Assembly: GCF_030409055.1 (NCBI RefSeq)
Contig: NZ_CP116619.1
Span: forward strand, 2,122,628-2,186,627
Source of the DNA: Trichocoleus desertorum NBK24
Lineage (GTDB): Bacteria > Cyanobacteriota > Cyanobacteriia > FACHB-46
DNA: 64,000 nt
Direction of reading: 5' to 3'
In this document: piece by piece, positions 26,739-36,076 of the stretch
How positions within the stretch are numbered: the stretch's first letter is position 1
Layout: each line of letters begins with the position of its first letter
Notes under the pieces: model-generated
Database searches by the model: none
Told to the model about the DNA's origin: nothing
Seen by the model: the letters and a program-made list of their open reading frames with translations, nothing else
Translations under genes and position numbers: made by a program

Positions 26739-26784
26739 TAACCCGCAATAAACTAACCCGCAATTAAACTAACCTGCAATAAAC
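26739..26784. repeat. Threefold tandem repeat of a 15-16 bp unit
   Basis: TAACCCGCAATAAAC, TAACCCGCAATTAAAC and TAACCTGCAATAAAC follow one another without a gap, between the cNMP-domain gene and the SirB1 gene. It may be a slippage product or part of a regulator site. Confidence 0.8.
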
Positions 26785-26789
26785 CGCTT

Positions 26790-27350
26790 TTACTCAAGTG
26801 TTTGAGCATCTATGCCTCTGAGCCGTCTCATCAGCCAGTCAAACCGGGTTCCTCCCAAGGCTAAATTATCTCGGATGTTGGGGGCCATACTATTCTCTTG
26901 GGCAGTGCGTTCTTCGGCAGATGGCTCTTTCCCAGAAACCAATCGGCTCACAGTTCCTCGTAAGCGGTCTGACAGAAAAATTGCCAAAGCTCGGTAAAAC
27001 CGGGAGGCAAACCCCACATCCTGTTGGAGCTTGGTGACTAGTTCCTCTCTGGGAATACTCATCACTAAGGAATCTACGGCTGCTGCCACCGTGGCCGAAG
27101 GAGGACGCTCATCCACAAAAGACATTTCACCCACGACCTCGCCACTAGAGAGCTGCGCGACTTCTCGGTCTCCCAATGCTGCCACGGAAACCGTCAAGGT
27201 GCCATCAATGACGATGTATAAAGCATCAATCAATTGGCCTTCCTGAATTAAAATTGTGCCTGCTGGTACCCGTTCTTGAGCGGAGATGCCGATCATCCAG
27301 TCGATGTCATCATCACTCAACTCTCCCAGAATAAAAAGGACTTTCTTCAT
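26790..27350 (-). CDS. Cyclic nucleotide-binding-domain protein
   Basis: The 186-residue protein is a single cNMP-binding beta-barrel with helices. Motifs are VPAGTILIQEGQLIDALYIV (about 28-47) and LSSGEVVGEMSFVDERPPSA (about 67-86). In ligand-binding members the phosphate cassette has GE...P-R-A-A-T/S-V; here it reads PPSATV, so the key Arg is replaced and cAMP binding is doubtful. There is no HTH domain, so it is not a CRP-type regulator. The C-terminal 40 residues are polar (SGKEPSAEERTAQE). Its partner is unknown. Confidence 0.85.
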   Translation of the reverse strand: MKKVLFILGELSDDDIDWMIGISAQERVPAGTILIQEGQLIDALYIVIDGTLTVSVAALGDREVAQLSSGEVVGEMSFVDERPPSATVAAAVDSLVMSIPREELVTKLQQDVGFASRFYRALAIFLSDRLRGTVSRLVSGKEPSAEERTAQENSMAPNIRDNLALGGTRFDWLMRRLRGIDAQTLE

Positions 27351-27669
27351 GTTGTCTGTGCAAATCCGCTACAAAGGGAATCTGAAGCGTTTCCTTCAGT
27401 GTGGGTAGTCTGAATGAAATGTGCCAATATCTTGCTACTGATCTTGTCTATCACCCTAGGGTGAGCCTAGGCCAAATCGGGGTAGATCTAGAGCGATACT
27501 TCCAAGACAAACAAATTTAGCTGGTAGCTTACTAGACCACAACTGTAGTCATAAGCCCCTAAAAACAGCAGCAATTTAATGAAGTCTTCCTGGCGATCGC
27601 TCCTCTAACCGGAAAAGCTCAGTAAAACTTCTTAACTAAATTGAGGTTGTAGCAATTTTTCACAAATTT
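27351..27669. other. Intergenic region containing a 14-bp palindrome
   Basis: About 320 bp lie between the end of the CruP-type gene and the start of the cNMP-domain gene, both on the minus strand, so it should hold the promoter of the latter. It includes the perfect palindrome TCACCCTAGGGTGA at 27451-27464, about 100 bp before that gene. I see no other gene or repeat. Confidence 0.5.
27451..27464. promoter_or_regulatory. Perfect 14-bp palindrome, possible operator
   Basis: TCACCCTAGGGTGA reads the same on both strands and lies upstream of the cNMP-domain gene. A dimeric repressor could bind it. No other copy was noticed in the window. Confidence 0.35.
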
Positions 27670-29214
27670 CTAAGCTTCATAATCCCCGCCAGCGCCATAC
27701 TGCCAAGCTTGTAACCAGCGTTGAAAATAATATTTCTGAGTAGGGGGCCAAGCTTTAGTCCAAGGGGCGATCGCGTTGCCTAGGGGATATAGAGCACTAT
27801 AGAGCGCTAAGCCGCTGAAATGCCGAGTCCAGTCCAGAAGAGCAGGCAGACCTACTTGAGGCACAATTTTGGCAACTAAGCTGGGATGGGCGAGAGATGT
27901 TTTGAGTAGGGTGCGAGAGAGGGCCGAAAACTGGACGACATCCTGCAAGAAAGGCCGTAATACAGGTTCGCCTAGCTGGGACATCTCTTGAAAGACATCT
28001 GTTAGCAGTTGATTAATTTGATTCGGATTTACTGGCTGGTTCACCCCTACACTCATGGCCTTTTGGAATAACCAAGTGACTGAGACGTTGGGCTGATAAG
28101 GCTGGAGCAGCGCTAAGGCTTTGCGATTGAGGGCGTTGCCTTCTAGAGCTTGATGAATCCCCTGCGTGAGACGCTCCAAGTGGCGCACCATTGCCCCAAA
28201 ACCACCAAAGCTGAGCGGTGACTGACCACCACTACTATCTCCCACCTGCAAAATGTGAGGCCAAGCTGGTTGGAGGGGGCTGTTTTGGTAACAAGGAAAG
28301 AGGCCAAATAAAGCTCGCTGAAATTGCAGCTGAGACAAATCAACTTGTTGGTATTCAGGTAGGAGGCGGAAATACTCCTCAAACAAGGTTTCTAAGCTGA
28401 AGCGATCGGGGTGGGCATCCAGGTAAGTAAAAAGGTAAGTGGTGCGACCATCACGGGCAGGAAAAGCTTCCCAAAAATATTGGCATTGGTTTTGGATCGG
28501 GGTAAATGAAACCAACAAATCCCCTGCATCATTGTTAGGAAAACCTTGGGCACAGGTGCCAACTACTAAACAAATGCCATCTGGAGTTTGGCCTTGCCGA
28601 GCTTGCTGCACAATCGGCGAAAAATGCCCCATTGCATCAATCAATAACCTTGTCTTCAGGTCTTGTCCTGCTTTGACCGTTACTCCATTGGGATGAGCGA
28701 TCGCGCCTTCAAAACCTGTGTGTTCTAGCAGCTTGCCGCCACTCGCTAAGAAACGAGACTTGAGCGTATCAAGTAAAAAAACTGGATCAACTCCAATATT
28801 GAGGATGTCCCGCACCCAGAGGTCAGAGCCGCCTAAAAAGCTAATGCGGGCAGGATTGTACTGGGTCGCGATCGCCTGTGCCAGTTCTGATTCGGTGAGT
28901 AAACCGAGTTCTATAAAGACTTGCAGTTCTTGTCGCGAGATATTCCACTCTTGCTCTCGTCCCCGTAGCACTCCTCGCTCCACTAGTGCTACTCGCCACC
29001 CTTTTTGGGCTAAAGCTGCGCCAATAAAAATCCCTAAAGTCCCCCCGCAGATCACGACATCCCAATCCACCGACTCTAAGAGTTCCTGACTCGGCCGAAT
29101 AACTGTTGGGATGGGAAACTGCTGGTGGCGTAACTTGTGCCACAAATCATCAACCCGGCGTAGCCCTGCTAGGGCATCTCCAGGCAAAGTAGCGAGAATT
29201 TGCTCGGTTAGGGT
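27670..29214 (-). CDS. cruP: CruP-type lycopene cyclase family flavoprotein
   Basis: The protein starts best at the ATG 29214 (about 514 residues); an upstream TTG at 29247 is less likely. It has a Rossmann FAD site (VVICGGTLGIFIGAALAQKG, about 53-72), then EQEWNISRQELQVFIELGLL and VRDILNIGVDPVFLL, blocks I associate with CruA/CruP-type cyclases. LQVGDSSGGQSPLSFGGFGA is the second FAD block. CruA makes beta-rings on lycopene in some cyanobacteria; CruP homologues have weak or no cyclase activity and in plants are linked to oxidative-stress protection. CruP is the more likely of the two. It sits downstream of the ketoacyl-ACP synthase gene, separated by about 85 bp. Confidence 0.75.
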   Translation of the reverse strand, partial: TLTEQILATLPGDALAGLRRVDDLWHKLRHQQFPIPTVIRPSQELLESVDWDVVICGGTLGIFIGAALAQKGWRVALVERGVLRGREQEWNISRQELQVFIELGLLTESELAQAIATQYNPARISFLGGSDLWVRDILNIGVDPVFLLDTLKSRFLASGGKLLEHTGFEGAIAHPNGVTVKAGQDLKTRLLIDAMGHFSPIVQQARQGQTPDGICLVVGTCAQGFPNNDAGDLLVSFTPIQNQCQYFWEAFPARDGRTTYLFTYLDAHPDRFSLETLFEEYFRLLPEYQQVDLSQLQFQRALFGLFPCYQNSPLQPAWPHILQVGDSSGGQSPLSFGGFGAMVRHLERLTQGIHQALEGNALNRKALALLQPYQPNVSVTWLFQKAMSVGVNQPVNPNQINQLLTDVFQEMSQLGEPVLRPFLQDVVQFSALSRTLLKTSLAHPSLVAKIVPQVGLPALLDWTRHFSGLALYSALYPLGNAIAPWTKAWPPTQKYYFQRWLQAWQYGAGGDYEA

Positions 29215-29299
29215 CATGGCAGTTAACTCACGGTCAGAACTGGGCAATGCAAATAACGGTAAGACCTAAATGGGACGATTTGACATCACCTATACAAAG

Positions 29300-30442
29300 T
29301 TACTTACCGAAAGCTAGAACCGCATTCTGTCCCCCAAAACCAAAACTAAAACAGAGAGCATGGTTCACCACGCGATCGCTAGCTTCTGTCACAAAATCCA
29401 AATCAAATTCTGGCTCTTGTAGCCCAACACAAGGCGGCAAAATCTGGTGTCGGAGAGCCATGAGACAAAATGCAGCCCCTAAAGCGCCCGAAACTCCTAG
29501 CGTATGACCTGTGGCTCCTTTGGTAGAACTCACTGGGACTCCTTGTGGAAATAGATGCTGAATTAGATGCGCTTCGTTGCGATCATTCAGTTGCGTGGCA
29601 GTGCCATGAGCATGGATATAGTCGATCGCTTCGGGCCTTAAAGAACTGCGATCGAGGCATTGCTGAACCGCCGCGATCGCCGCTCTGCTATTAGGGTCAG
29701 GGGCACTCATATGGTAGCCGTCAGCCGTTAAGCCAAAACCTAAAATGCGGCCACAAACCGGAGCCAATCGCTGTTGTGCCAACTCCGCTGACTCCAGCAC
29801 TAAGACAGCGGCCCCTTCCCCTAACACCAAGCCTTCACGACGGCGATCGAAAGGATAAGCCCCTGTTGCAGCTAAAGCTCCCATTTGTTGAAAACCAGCC
29901 AGCGTGAGGGGAGTAATCGGGGCTTCCACGGCCCCCGCGATCACTCGCTGACATTGCCCCGTTCGTACCAACTCAAATCCCTGCGCAATCGCCCATATCC
30001 CAGTAGCACAAGCCGCCATCGGAGCCAGTACAGGCGCAGAACTACCAATTTGCCGAGCCGCCGCGATTGCGGCCTGACCTGGTAAAGTTTCTAGCCAAGG
30101 GAGAGCGATCGGATCACCCGACAAGGGCTGCGCCATTAGGCGGTGCCGCACTTGTAGCTCCCATTGGCTTTGGTAACTGCGGCTCGACCCAATCACGACT
30201 CCACATTCACCCAAAGGCGGCGCTAGACCTGCATCTTGCAAAGCTGCGACCACTACTTGCTGAGTTAAGTCATTCAGCGCCGCTGGATGCTTTCCCAACA
30301 TGGCCAGAGGACGCGGTTCTAGTTCTGGAAAAGGCTGGCGCAGCAGAATGCCTGATTGGTTTGCCAGGAGTTGCTGCCAACTCGTCTGCATGGTCTCACC
30401 CAACGCAGACACCAAGCCTATACCTGTCACCACTACATCCAC
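29300..30442 (-). CDS. Beta-ketoacyl-ACP synthase, FabF-like
   Basis: The 380-residue thiolase-fold enzyme condenses acyl-ACP with malonyl-ACP. The catalytic triad is visible: C145 in PMAACATGIWA, H279 in IHAHGTATQLND and H313 in KGATGHTLGVSG. It is shorter than most FabF proteins (about 410), and the family motif DAMIAGG is replaced by RVIAGAVEAPITPL. It is likely a second KAS beside the housekeeping FabF, with a specialised product, but this is inference. No acyl carrier protein lies nearby. It ends about 85 bp upstream of the CruP-type gene. Confidence 0.85.
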   Translation of the reverse strand: MDVVVTGIGLVSALGETMQTSWQQLLANQSGILLRQPFPELEPRPLAMLGKHPAALNDLTQQVVVAALQDAGLAPPLGECGVVIGSSRSYQSQWELQVRHRLMAQPLSGDPIALPWLETLPGQAAIAAARQIGSSAPVLAPMAACATGIWAIAQGFELVRTGQCQRVIAGAVEAPITPLTLAGFQQMGALAATGAYPFDRRREGLVLGEGAAVLVLESAELAQQRLAPVCGRILGFGLTADGYHMSAPDPNSRAAIAAVQQCLDRSSLRPEAIDYIHAHGTATQLNDRNEAHLIQHLFPQGVPVSSTKGATGHTLGVSGALGAAFCLMALRHQILPPCVGLQEPEFDLDFVTEASDRVVNHALCFSFGFGGQNAVLAFGK

Positions 30443-30474
30443 TGCGCCTGCTACCTAGCTCACCAAAAAGCGAT

Positions 30475-31272
30475 TTATTGGGGAGAAGGGGAGGGGCTAG
30501 GAGTTGATGCTGCACCACCCTGTTTCAAGTTTTCAGCACCTTTAGTGACTTTGGCAGACTCAATGCGATCGCCTTGCTGAATCGTATCTACCACATCCAT
30601 GCCCTGAGTCACATAACCGAAAACGGCGTAATCCCGATCCAGGAATTGCAGATCTGCCAAAGCAATGTAGAACTGGGAAGAAGCAGAATCAGGAATAGAC
30701 GCCCGAGCCATCGCCACAGCGCCACGAGTGTGCTTGAGCTGAGGTGGAGCAGCGATGCCAGCGGTATCTAAGGTTTTGCTATACACCGGGGAAGCACTTC
30801 CCTCAGGCTTAATTTCTAGAGGAATATTGCGAGGTTGGCCTGTCGCAGGGTCTACAAAACCCCCTGTACCTAGCTGTTCTAAAGAAAAATTAGGGTCTTT
30901 ACTTTGCGGGTCACCTGCTTGGGCCACAAAGGGTTGTGGTTCTCGGATAACTCGATGAAAGACTAGACCGTCGTAAACCCCTTGCTGCACCAAGTCCACA
31001 AAGTTTCCAGCAGTGATGGGAGCATTAGCACCATCTACTTCTATCGTAATCGGCTTGCCTTTGATGATCAGTTCTACAGTTGCTTTGCCCTCTAAACGAG
31101 GGAGGTTAGCAGGCTGGGGGCTAGCAACCGGGGTCGCCGTTGCCGTAGGAGTAGTCTCAGCAGATGAACCGTCAGAGGGTGAGGGGGATGTTTCTTGGGG
31201 TGAACATCCTCCTGCTACCAAAGCACTAATCACTAAAAGTGACACTAACCAACGCCGCATCTGCATGTTCAA
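30475..31272 (-). CDS. Cyclophilin-type peptidyl-prolyl isomerase, lipoprotein
   Basis: The 265-residue protein starts with a lipoprotein signal: MRRWLVSLLVISALVAGGC with C23 as the lipid-attachment Cys. A Ser/Thr/Pro-rich linker follows, then a cyclophilin domain (about 60-250): NFVDLVQQGVYDGLVFHRVI with the catalytic Arg, FVAQAGDPQSKDPNF, and GAVAMARASIPDSASSQFYI. It should help fold periplasmic or lumen proteins by proline isomerisation. It ends 32 bp before the ketoacyl synthase start, so the two may share a transcript. Confidence 0.93.
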   Translation of the reverse strand: MNMQMRRWLVSLLVISALVAGGCSPQETSPSPSDGSSAETTPTATATPVASPQPANLPRLEGKATVELIIKGKPITIEVDGANAPITAGNFVDLVQQGVYDGLVFHRVIREPQPFVAQAGDPQSKDPNFSLEQLGTGGFVDPATGQPRNIPLEIKPEGSASPVYSKTLDTAGIAAPPQLKHTRGAVAMARASIPDSASSQFYIALADLQFLDRDYAVFGYVTQGMDVVDTIQQGDRIESAKVTKGAENLKQGGAASTPSPSPSPQ

Positions 31273-31414
31273 TTACCTACTCAACCGGAGCCACTTATCA
31301 TCTCATGCGACGATCCCTTCTCTCAACAGAGGTGGCAACCCCTCCAAAGGTCTGATGGGATACCAAATCTTAATCAAGGGAAGGGATGGTGGCGATGAAA
31401 GCCAAAGCAAATCA

Positions 31415-31981
31415 CTACAGCCCTTCTAAGGGCACATTCAAGAAGCGAGCCAACTCAGCTCCTTGATTCTCAAGCTCAGCTAATGGCAAAGGCTCGCCCA
31501 CCCGTGTCAGCGGGATATCATTACGGCCCTTGAGCTTTAGAAACAGAGCACGACGGGGGTTGAGTCCTTCTCTGAGATCAACTCGCACCGATTGGACATC
31601 CGAGATGGGACAGTTGATCTCAATGCGGCGGTTCTTTCCGGGAAAGCCCCAACGAAAGATCTTGACTGTACCTGTGTCCCGATTGAATTCGTTATAACCT
31701 GCTCCTACGTCCGCAATGATAACTAGCCAGAGGTAGGATGCAAGTAGCAAAGCTGCCACTCCATAGAAACTCATGGCCAATCCTTGAGGCACAAAAACGA
31801 GCTGTGTGGGATCGGATACGGGCAGGAGATTGACTTTGAGATAACTAGAGAGACCAGACAAAGCAAATCCAGTGCCACCAATCGAGACAACGGTGGCCCA
31901 CCAGTAATTACTGAAACGACGAGATCCTAGAATCGGTTGACGTAGGACGAGATTACCTTTGGAAGCAGCTTGTGCAGTCAT
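31415..31981 (-). CDS. ycf4: Photosystem I assembly protein Ycf4
   Basis: The 188-residue thylakoid membrane protein helps assemble the PSI complex. It has two N-terminal membrane helices (about residues 27-47 and 68-90) and a soluble domain. Family blocks are GSRRFSNYWWATVVSIGGTG, YLWLVIIADVGAGYNEFNRD and VRVDLREGLNPRRALFLKLK. It is divergent from psbD across about 380 bp, which suggests coordinated regulation but not a shared promoter. Confidence 0.96.
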   Translation of the reverse strand: MTAQAASKGNLVLRQPILGSRRFSNYWWATVVSIGGTGFALSGLSSYLKVNLLPVSDPTQLVFVPQGLAMSFYGVAALLLASYLWLVIIADVGAGYNEFNRDTGTVKIFRWGFPGKNRRIEINCPISDVQSVRVDLREGLNPRRALFLKLKGRNDIPLTRVGEPLPLAELENQGAELARFLNVPLEGL

Positions 31982-32364
31982 GCGACTCGCTCAATATAAA
32001 TTCGCAAAAATTAAAAAAGTGGAACTCCACACTGGAATTATCTAATCCCACCACCCTATAGTATGAGTTAAGCGGTCTAAGAGCCAAAGATTGCTGAGAG
32101 AGTACGTGTCAGATTGTAAAAATCCTGATATTTTCTATCATATAGAAACGTTAACTCCTATCTCAGGATCGTATGTCGGTTGCCTAGACAGGGTAAGCGA
32201 GAACTAATATGGCTAAGGCTCAACCTCAGCAAGCATATTGGCCGACGTTAAACTGCAAACTCGCAACTTGCTCAATGCCAGGTAGAAACTTCTCTAACCT
32301 TGGATAATGAGAAGAGTGTCACTGAGGCAAAAAACTTTTTGCTGCAATAGTAAGAGGATTTGAA
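31982..32364. promoter_or_regulatory. Divergent ycf4/psbD control region
   Basis: It should hold promoters for ycf4 and psbD. Visible are the inverted repeat TTTCTAT-CAT-ATAGAAA at 32132-32148 and the AT-rich hairpin GCAAAAA-AC-TTTTTGC at 32327-32342, just before the psbD ribosome site (AGAGGA near 32350). I did not find a convincing HLR1 direct repeat. A clear -35/-10 pair was not assigned. Confidence 0.5.
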
Positions 32365-33423
32365 ATGACCATAGCAATGGGACGCGCGCAGGCAGAGCGG
32401 GGGTGGTTCGACGCCCTCGACGACTGGCTCAAACGCGATCGCTTCGTCTTCGTCGGCTGGTCCGGGATTCTCCTGTTCCCCTGCGCCTTCTTGGCAATTG
32501 GCGGCTGGATGACCGGAACCACCTTCGTCAGCTCCTGGTACACCCACGGGTTGGCTAGTTCCTACTTAGAAGGATGCAACTTCCTCACCGTCGCTGTCTC
32601 GACTCCTCCCAACAGCTTGGGTCACTCCTTGCTGTTGCTGTGGGGTCCTGAAGCTCAAGGTGACTTCACTCGCTGGTGTCAGCTCGGCGGCCTCTGGGCC
32701 TTCGTCGCCCTCCACGGTGCCTTCGCCCTCATCGGCTTCATGCTCCGCCAGTTCGAAATCGCTCGCCTCGTGGGCATCCGTCCCTACAACGCGATCGCCT
32801 TTTCGGCACCGATTGCGGTGTTTGTGTCGGTGTTCCTGATGTACCCCTTGGGTCAGTCGGGTTGGTTCTTCGCTCCCAGCTTCGGAGTGGCAGCGATTTT
32901 CCGCTTCCTGCTGTTCCTGCAAGGCTTCCACAACTGGACCTTGAACCCCTTCCACATGATGGGTGTCGCAGGTGTACTCGGTGGGGCGCTGCTGTGTGCG
33001 ATTCACGGAGCTACCGTGGAGAACACCTTGTTTGAAGACGGCCAAGGGTCCAACACCTTCCGCGCCTTCAACCCCACCCAAGCCGAAGAGACCTACTCAA
33101 TGGTGACGGCGAATCGTTTCTGGAGCCAAATCTTCGGGATTGCGTTCTCCAACAAGCGGTGGTTGCACTTCTTCATGCTGTTTGTGCCCGTGATGGGTCT
33201 GTGGATGAGTGCGATCGGAATTGTCGGTCTGGCGCTGAACCTGCGAGCTTACGACTTCGTGTCGCAAGAGATTCGCGCAGCGGAGGACCCTGAATTTGAG
33301 ACGTTCTACACGAAGAACATCTTGCTGAACGAGGGCATCCGCGCTTGGATGGCTCCTCAAGATCAGCCACACGAAAACTTTGTCTTCCCTGAGGAGGTTC
33401 TGCCCCGTGGTAACGCTCTCTAA
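32365..33423 (+). CDS. psbD: Photosystem II D2 protein
   Basis: The 352-residue core reaction-centre protein binds P680 chlorophylls, pheophytin, QA and the non-haem iron together with D1. The sequence is standard: [20 protein letters not shown] at the start, [40 protein letters not shown], and HHMMG-type iron ligands in [17 protein letters not shown]. The C-terminus ends [10 protein letters not shown]. Nothing suggests a far-red-adapted paralogue. The 3' end overlaps psbC by 17 bases. Confidence 0.99.
   Translation: MTIAMGRAQAERGWFDALDDWLKRDRFVFVGWSGILLFPCAFLAIGGWMTGTTFVSSWYTHGLASSYLEGCNFLTVAVSTPPNSLGHSLLLLWGPEAQGDFTRWCQLGGLWAFVALHGAFALIGFMLRQFEIARLVGIRPYNAIAFSAPIAVFVSVFLMYPLGQSGWFFAPSFGVAAIFRFLLFLQGFHNWTLNPFHMMGVAGVLGGALLCAIHGATVENTLFEDGQGSNTFRAFNPTQAEETYSMVTANRFWSQIFGIAFSNKRWLHFFMLFVPVMGLWMSAIGIVGLALNLRAYDFVSQEIRAAEDPEFETFYTKNILLNEGIRAWMAPQDQPHENFVFPEEVLPRGNAL
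33391..33409 (+). promoter_or_regulatory. psbC ribosome-binding site and GTG start inside psbD
   Basis: GAGGAGG (33391-33397) lies within the last psbD codons, nine bases before the GTG at 33407. This is the known cyanobacterial and plastid arrangement, which couples CP43 synthesis to D2. Confidence 0.9.
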
Positions 33424-34792
33424 TCCAGTGGTTGCGGGCAGTGGCCGCGACCAAGAATCATCTGGTTTTGCTTGGTGGGCTGGTAATGCCCGTCTAATTA
33501 GTCTGTCTGGTAAGCTGTTGGGCGCTCACGTCGCTCACCAAGGTCTGATTGTTTTCTGGGCTGGAGCAATGACCTTGTTTGAGGTCGCTCACTTTGTGCC
33601 CGAAAAGCCCATGTACGAGCAGGGCTTGATCTTGCTGCCTCACTTGGCGGCTCAAGGCTGGGGCGTGGGTCCTGGTGGTGAAGTGATCAACACCTTCCCC
33701 TACTTTGTGGTGGGTGTATTGCATCTGATTTCTTCTGCGGTACTTGGTCTAGGTGGTATCTACCATGCTGTCCGTGGTCCCGAAACCTTAGAAGAGTACT
33801 CCTCCTTCTTTGGCTACGACTGGAAAGACAAGAACAAGATGACCACCATCATCGGCATTCACCTGATCCTATTGGGAGGGGGTGCTCTGCTACTGGTGGC
33901 TAAAGCCATGTTCTTTGGCGGTCTGTACGACACTTGGGCACCAGGCGGTGGTGATGTGCGGGTGGTCACGAACCCCACCCTCAACCCAGCCACAATCTTT
34001 GGCTACTTGCTGAAGTCTCCCTTCGGTGGCGATGGCTGGATTGTCAGCGTTGACAACTTAGAAGACATCGTCGGTGGTCATATTTGGGTTGGCCTGGTCT
34101 GCATTTTCGGTGGAATCTTCCACATTCTCACCAAGCCTTTTGCTTGGGCTCGTCGCGCTTTCATCTGGTCAGGTGAGGCTTACCTCTCCTACAGCTTGGG
34201 TGCCTTGTCCCTGATGGGCTTCATTGCTTCTTGCTTTGTTTGGTACAACAACACTGCTTACCCCAGCGAATTCTTTGGTCCTACGGGTCCTGAGGCGTCT
34301 CAAGCACAAGCGATGACCTTCTTGATTCGTGACCAACGCTTGGGTGCAAACGTTGGTTCTGCTCAAGGTCCTACAGGTCTTGGTAAGTACCTGATGCGCT
34401 CCCCCACTGGTGAAATCATCTTTGGTGGTGAAACCATGCGCTTCTGGGACTTCCGGGGTCCTTGGTTGGAGCCTCTGCGTGGGCCTAACGGTCTAGATCT
34501 GAACAAGATCAAGAACGACATTCAACCTTGGCAAGTGCGTCGCGCGGCTGAGTACATGACTCACGCTCCTCTGGGTTCTTTGAACTCTGTAGGTGGTGTG
34601 GCAACCGAAATTAACTCGGTCAACTTCGTGTCTCCTCGCGCTTGGTTGGCAACTTCTCACTTCGTGCTTGCTTTCTTCTTCCTAGTCGGTCACCTGTGGC
34701 ATGCGGGTCGTGCACGGGCTGCTGCGGCTGGTTTTGAACGCGGCATCAATCGTGAAACCGAACCCGTACTCTCTATGCCTAACCTCGACTAA
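33407..34792 (+). CDS. psbC: Photosystem II CP43 protein
   Basis: The 461-residue antenna protein binds chlorophyll a and, through its large lumenal loop, contributes a ligand (Glu in the [14 protein letters not shown] region) to the Mn4CaO5 cluster. I choose the GTG at 33407, giving [20 protein letters not shown], as in other cyanobacteria; the longer frame from 33380 is not used. Six membrane helices with the usual His ligands are present. It is co-transcribed with psbD and followed by a terminator. Confidence 0.98.
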   Translation: MVTLSNPVVAGSGRDQESSGFAWWAGNARLISLSGKLLGAHVAHQGLIVFWAGAMTLFEVAHFVPEKPMYEQGLILLPHLAAQGWGVGPGGEVINTFPYFVVGVLHLISSAVLGLGGIYHAVRGPETLEEYSSFFGYDWKDKNKMTTIIGIHLILLGGGALLLVAKAMFFGGLYDTWAPGGGDVRVVTNPTLNPATIFGYLLKSPFGGDGWIVSVDNLEDIVGGHIWVGLVCIFGGIFHILTKPFAWARRAFIWSGEAYLSYSLGALSLMGFIASCFVWYNNTAYPSEFFGPTGPEASQAQAMTFLIRDQRLGANVGSAQGPTGLGKYLMRSPTGEIIFGGETMRFWDFRGPWLEPLRGPNGLDLNKIKNDIQPWQVRRAAEYMTHAPLGSLNSVGGVATEINSVNFVSPRAWLATSHFVLAFFFLVGHLWHAGRARAAAAGFERGINRETEPVLSMPNLD

Positions 34793-34840
34793 GACTTTTT
34801 CTGGCGAATTTGTCTGAACTATTAGGTAAATAACTTTCAG

Positions 34841-34870
34841 GCTCCTGTGTTAAAGCAGGAGCTTTTTTTT
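34841..34870 (+). terminator. Rho-independent terminator after psbC
   Basis: The arms GCTCCTG (34841-34847) and CAGGAGC (34856-34862) form a hairpin followed by eight T (34863-34870). Confidence 0.9.
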
Positions 34871-34950
34871 GTATTTAGGCAGCCTGTGCTTTTATGCGGG
34901 GATGAAGTTTGGAATGATAGAAGTGATACATAAACTCATGGGAGACCCAT

Positions 34951-35136
34951 ATGCGTGAGTCAGATCTAACCGATGCTTTGAAATGGACTCCTGAGGCAAA
35001 AGTTAAATTACAAAATATTCCTTTCTTTGTGCGATCGCAGGCACGTCAGCGGATTGAGCATTTAGCGCGGGAGGGAGAGTTGGATACGGTGACGGCTGAG
35101 CTGGTAGAGCAGGCGCGCCTAGAGTTTGGCCAATAG
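34951..35136 (+). CDS. Small PCP-reductase-domain protein
   Basis: The 61-residue protein is almost entirely the domain also found at the C-terminus of ChlB, the light-independent protochlorophyllide reductase subunit: [20 protein letters not shown] (about 12-31) and [21 protein letters not shown]. Stand-alone copies exist in cyanobacteria; their role is unsettled and may concern pigment-protein assembly. It lies just downstream of psbDC behind its own promoter region. Confidence 0.88.
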   Translation: MRESDLTDALKWTPEAKVKLQNIPFFVRSQARQRIEHLAREGELDTVTAELVEQARLEFGQ

Positions 35137-35173
35137 GTCTGGTTCAGGAAACGCTGCTCGAACAAGGTTTCAA

Positions 35174-36076
35174 TCAACTGCCTGAGGTATTCATCGCAGT
35201 CACAACTGCTTGCTGACTGACGGCTGCATAGATGGAGCGCAGGTGCTCCATAACGACCGAGGAAGGAGGCTGAGTAGTTGCAGGGGTCGCCGCTTCTGGT
35301 TTTATAACAATAGGACCGAGCACATCCAAGATGGTTTCTGTGCTGGGAGGGGGTGCGATGACTACCAAAGAAGGCTCTAGCTGTTCGTTGTAATGCCAAA
35401 ACTGCTCGATTTTTAGCGGTGCAGTGGGTTGCGGGCGATCGCTCACTGATTCTTCTGGAGTTAATGCTGTGCCCTCACTGCTAGTACTCCGCATTTGTCG
35501 TAGGGCAGCGATAATTTGCTCTTTAGTACGCCCCCGCAGTTCAAACAAGACAAACGGATCTTCACTAAAGCGATCGCCCAACAGGTAATAAACTGCCCCA
35601 ATATGCTTGCAGGGATTCGCAGGATCAGGGCAAGAGCATTTGCTATGAATGTCAAATCGTGTGAGCGGAAATAAGCTCAAACCATTGCTAGTAAATACTT
35701 CTTCAATGCTTTGAGGCATTTCTCCTGCTAAGAGTTTGGCTGAGAAAATAGCTCGCTGGGACATTGTTTCAATCACATACCCCCACTGTTCCTCCGTGAA
35801 CGGATCGAGAGAAAGCGAGACTTGATAGGGTTCAGGAGCCGTACCTTGGACTAGAGCAGACACCTTTGACCCTTGAAACTCTAGTGACAGAACGTTGCCT
35901 TGCCGAGCGTAGTTACGAGCCCGCTCCAAGCGTCGCCGCCAGCCAAAAGACTCCAAAACATCTACCCACCGCTGCGCCCACCATTCACGGCTGGGTTGGA
36001 GAGAAACGCCATCTGCTGCCGTGGTGGCTTTAGGTGGTTCGTTATTTTTAGTTGAATTAGGAGAATAATGGGTCAT
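35174..36076 (-). CDS. SWIM zinc finger protein
   Basis: The 300-residue protein carries a SWIM motif CSCPDPANPCKH with C147, C149, C156 and H158 as zinc ligands. The preceding region (WWAQRWVDVLESFGWRRRLE) is the typical N-terminus of bacterial SWIM proteins. The tail after about residue 205 is Ser/Thr/Pro-rich and low in complexity. Its start overlaps the stop of the SNF2 helicase gene by four bases (ATGA). SNF2 helicases and SWIM proteins are commonly paired in bacteria, and probably act together on DNA or RNA; the exact role is not established. Confidence 0.9.
   Translation of the reverse strand: MTHYSPNSTKNNEPPKATTAADGVSLQPSREWWAQRWVDVLESFGWRRRLERARNYARQGNVLSLEFQGSKVSALVQGTAPEPYQVSLSLDPFTEEQWGYVIETMSQRAIFSAKLLAGEMPQSIEEVFTSNGLSLFPLTRFDIHSKCSCPDPANPCKHIGAVYYLLGDRFSEDPFVLFELRGRTKEQIIAALRQMRSTSSEGTALTPEESVSDRPQPTAPLKIEQFWHYNEQLEPSLVVIAPPPSTETILDVLGPIVIKPEAATPATTQPPSSVVMEHLRSIYAAVSQQAVVTAMNTSGS

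Noticed and set aside
32566-33081. Long minus-strand open frame opposite psbD
   Set aside because: It is the complementary shadow of a highly conserved gene with strong codon bias and has no protein-like features.
32365-34792. Far-red-adapted psbD/psbC paralogues
   Set aside because: The genes overlap in the standard way and their sequences are typical; no other far-red cluster genes are present.
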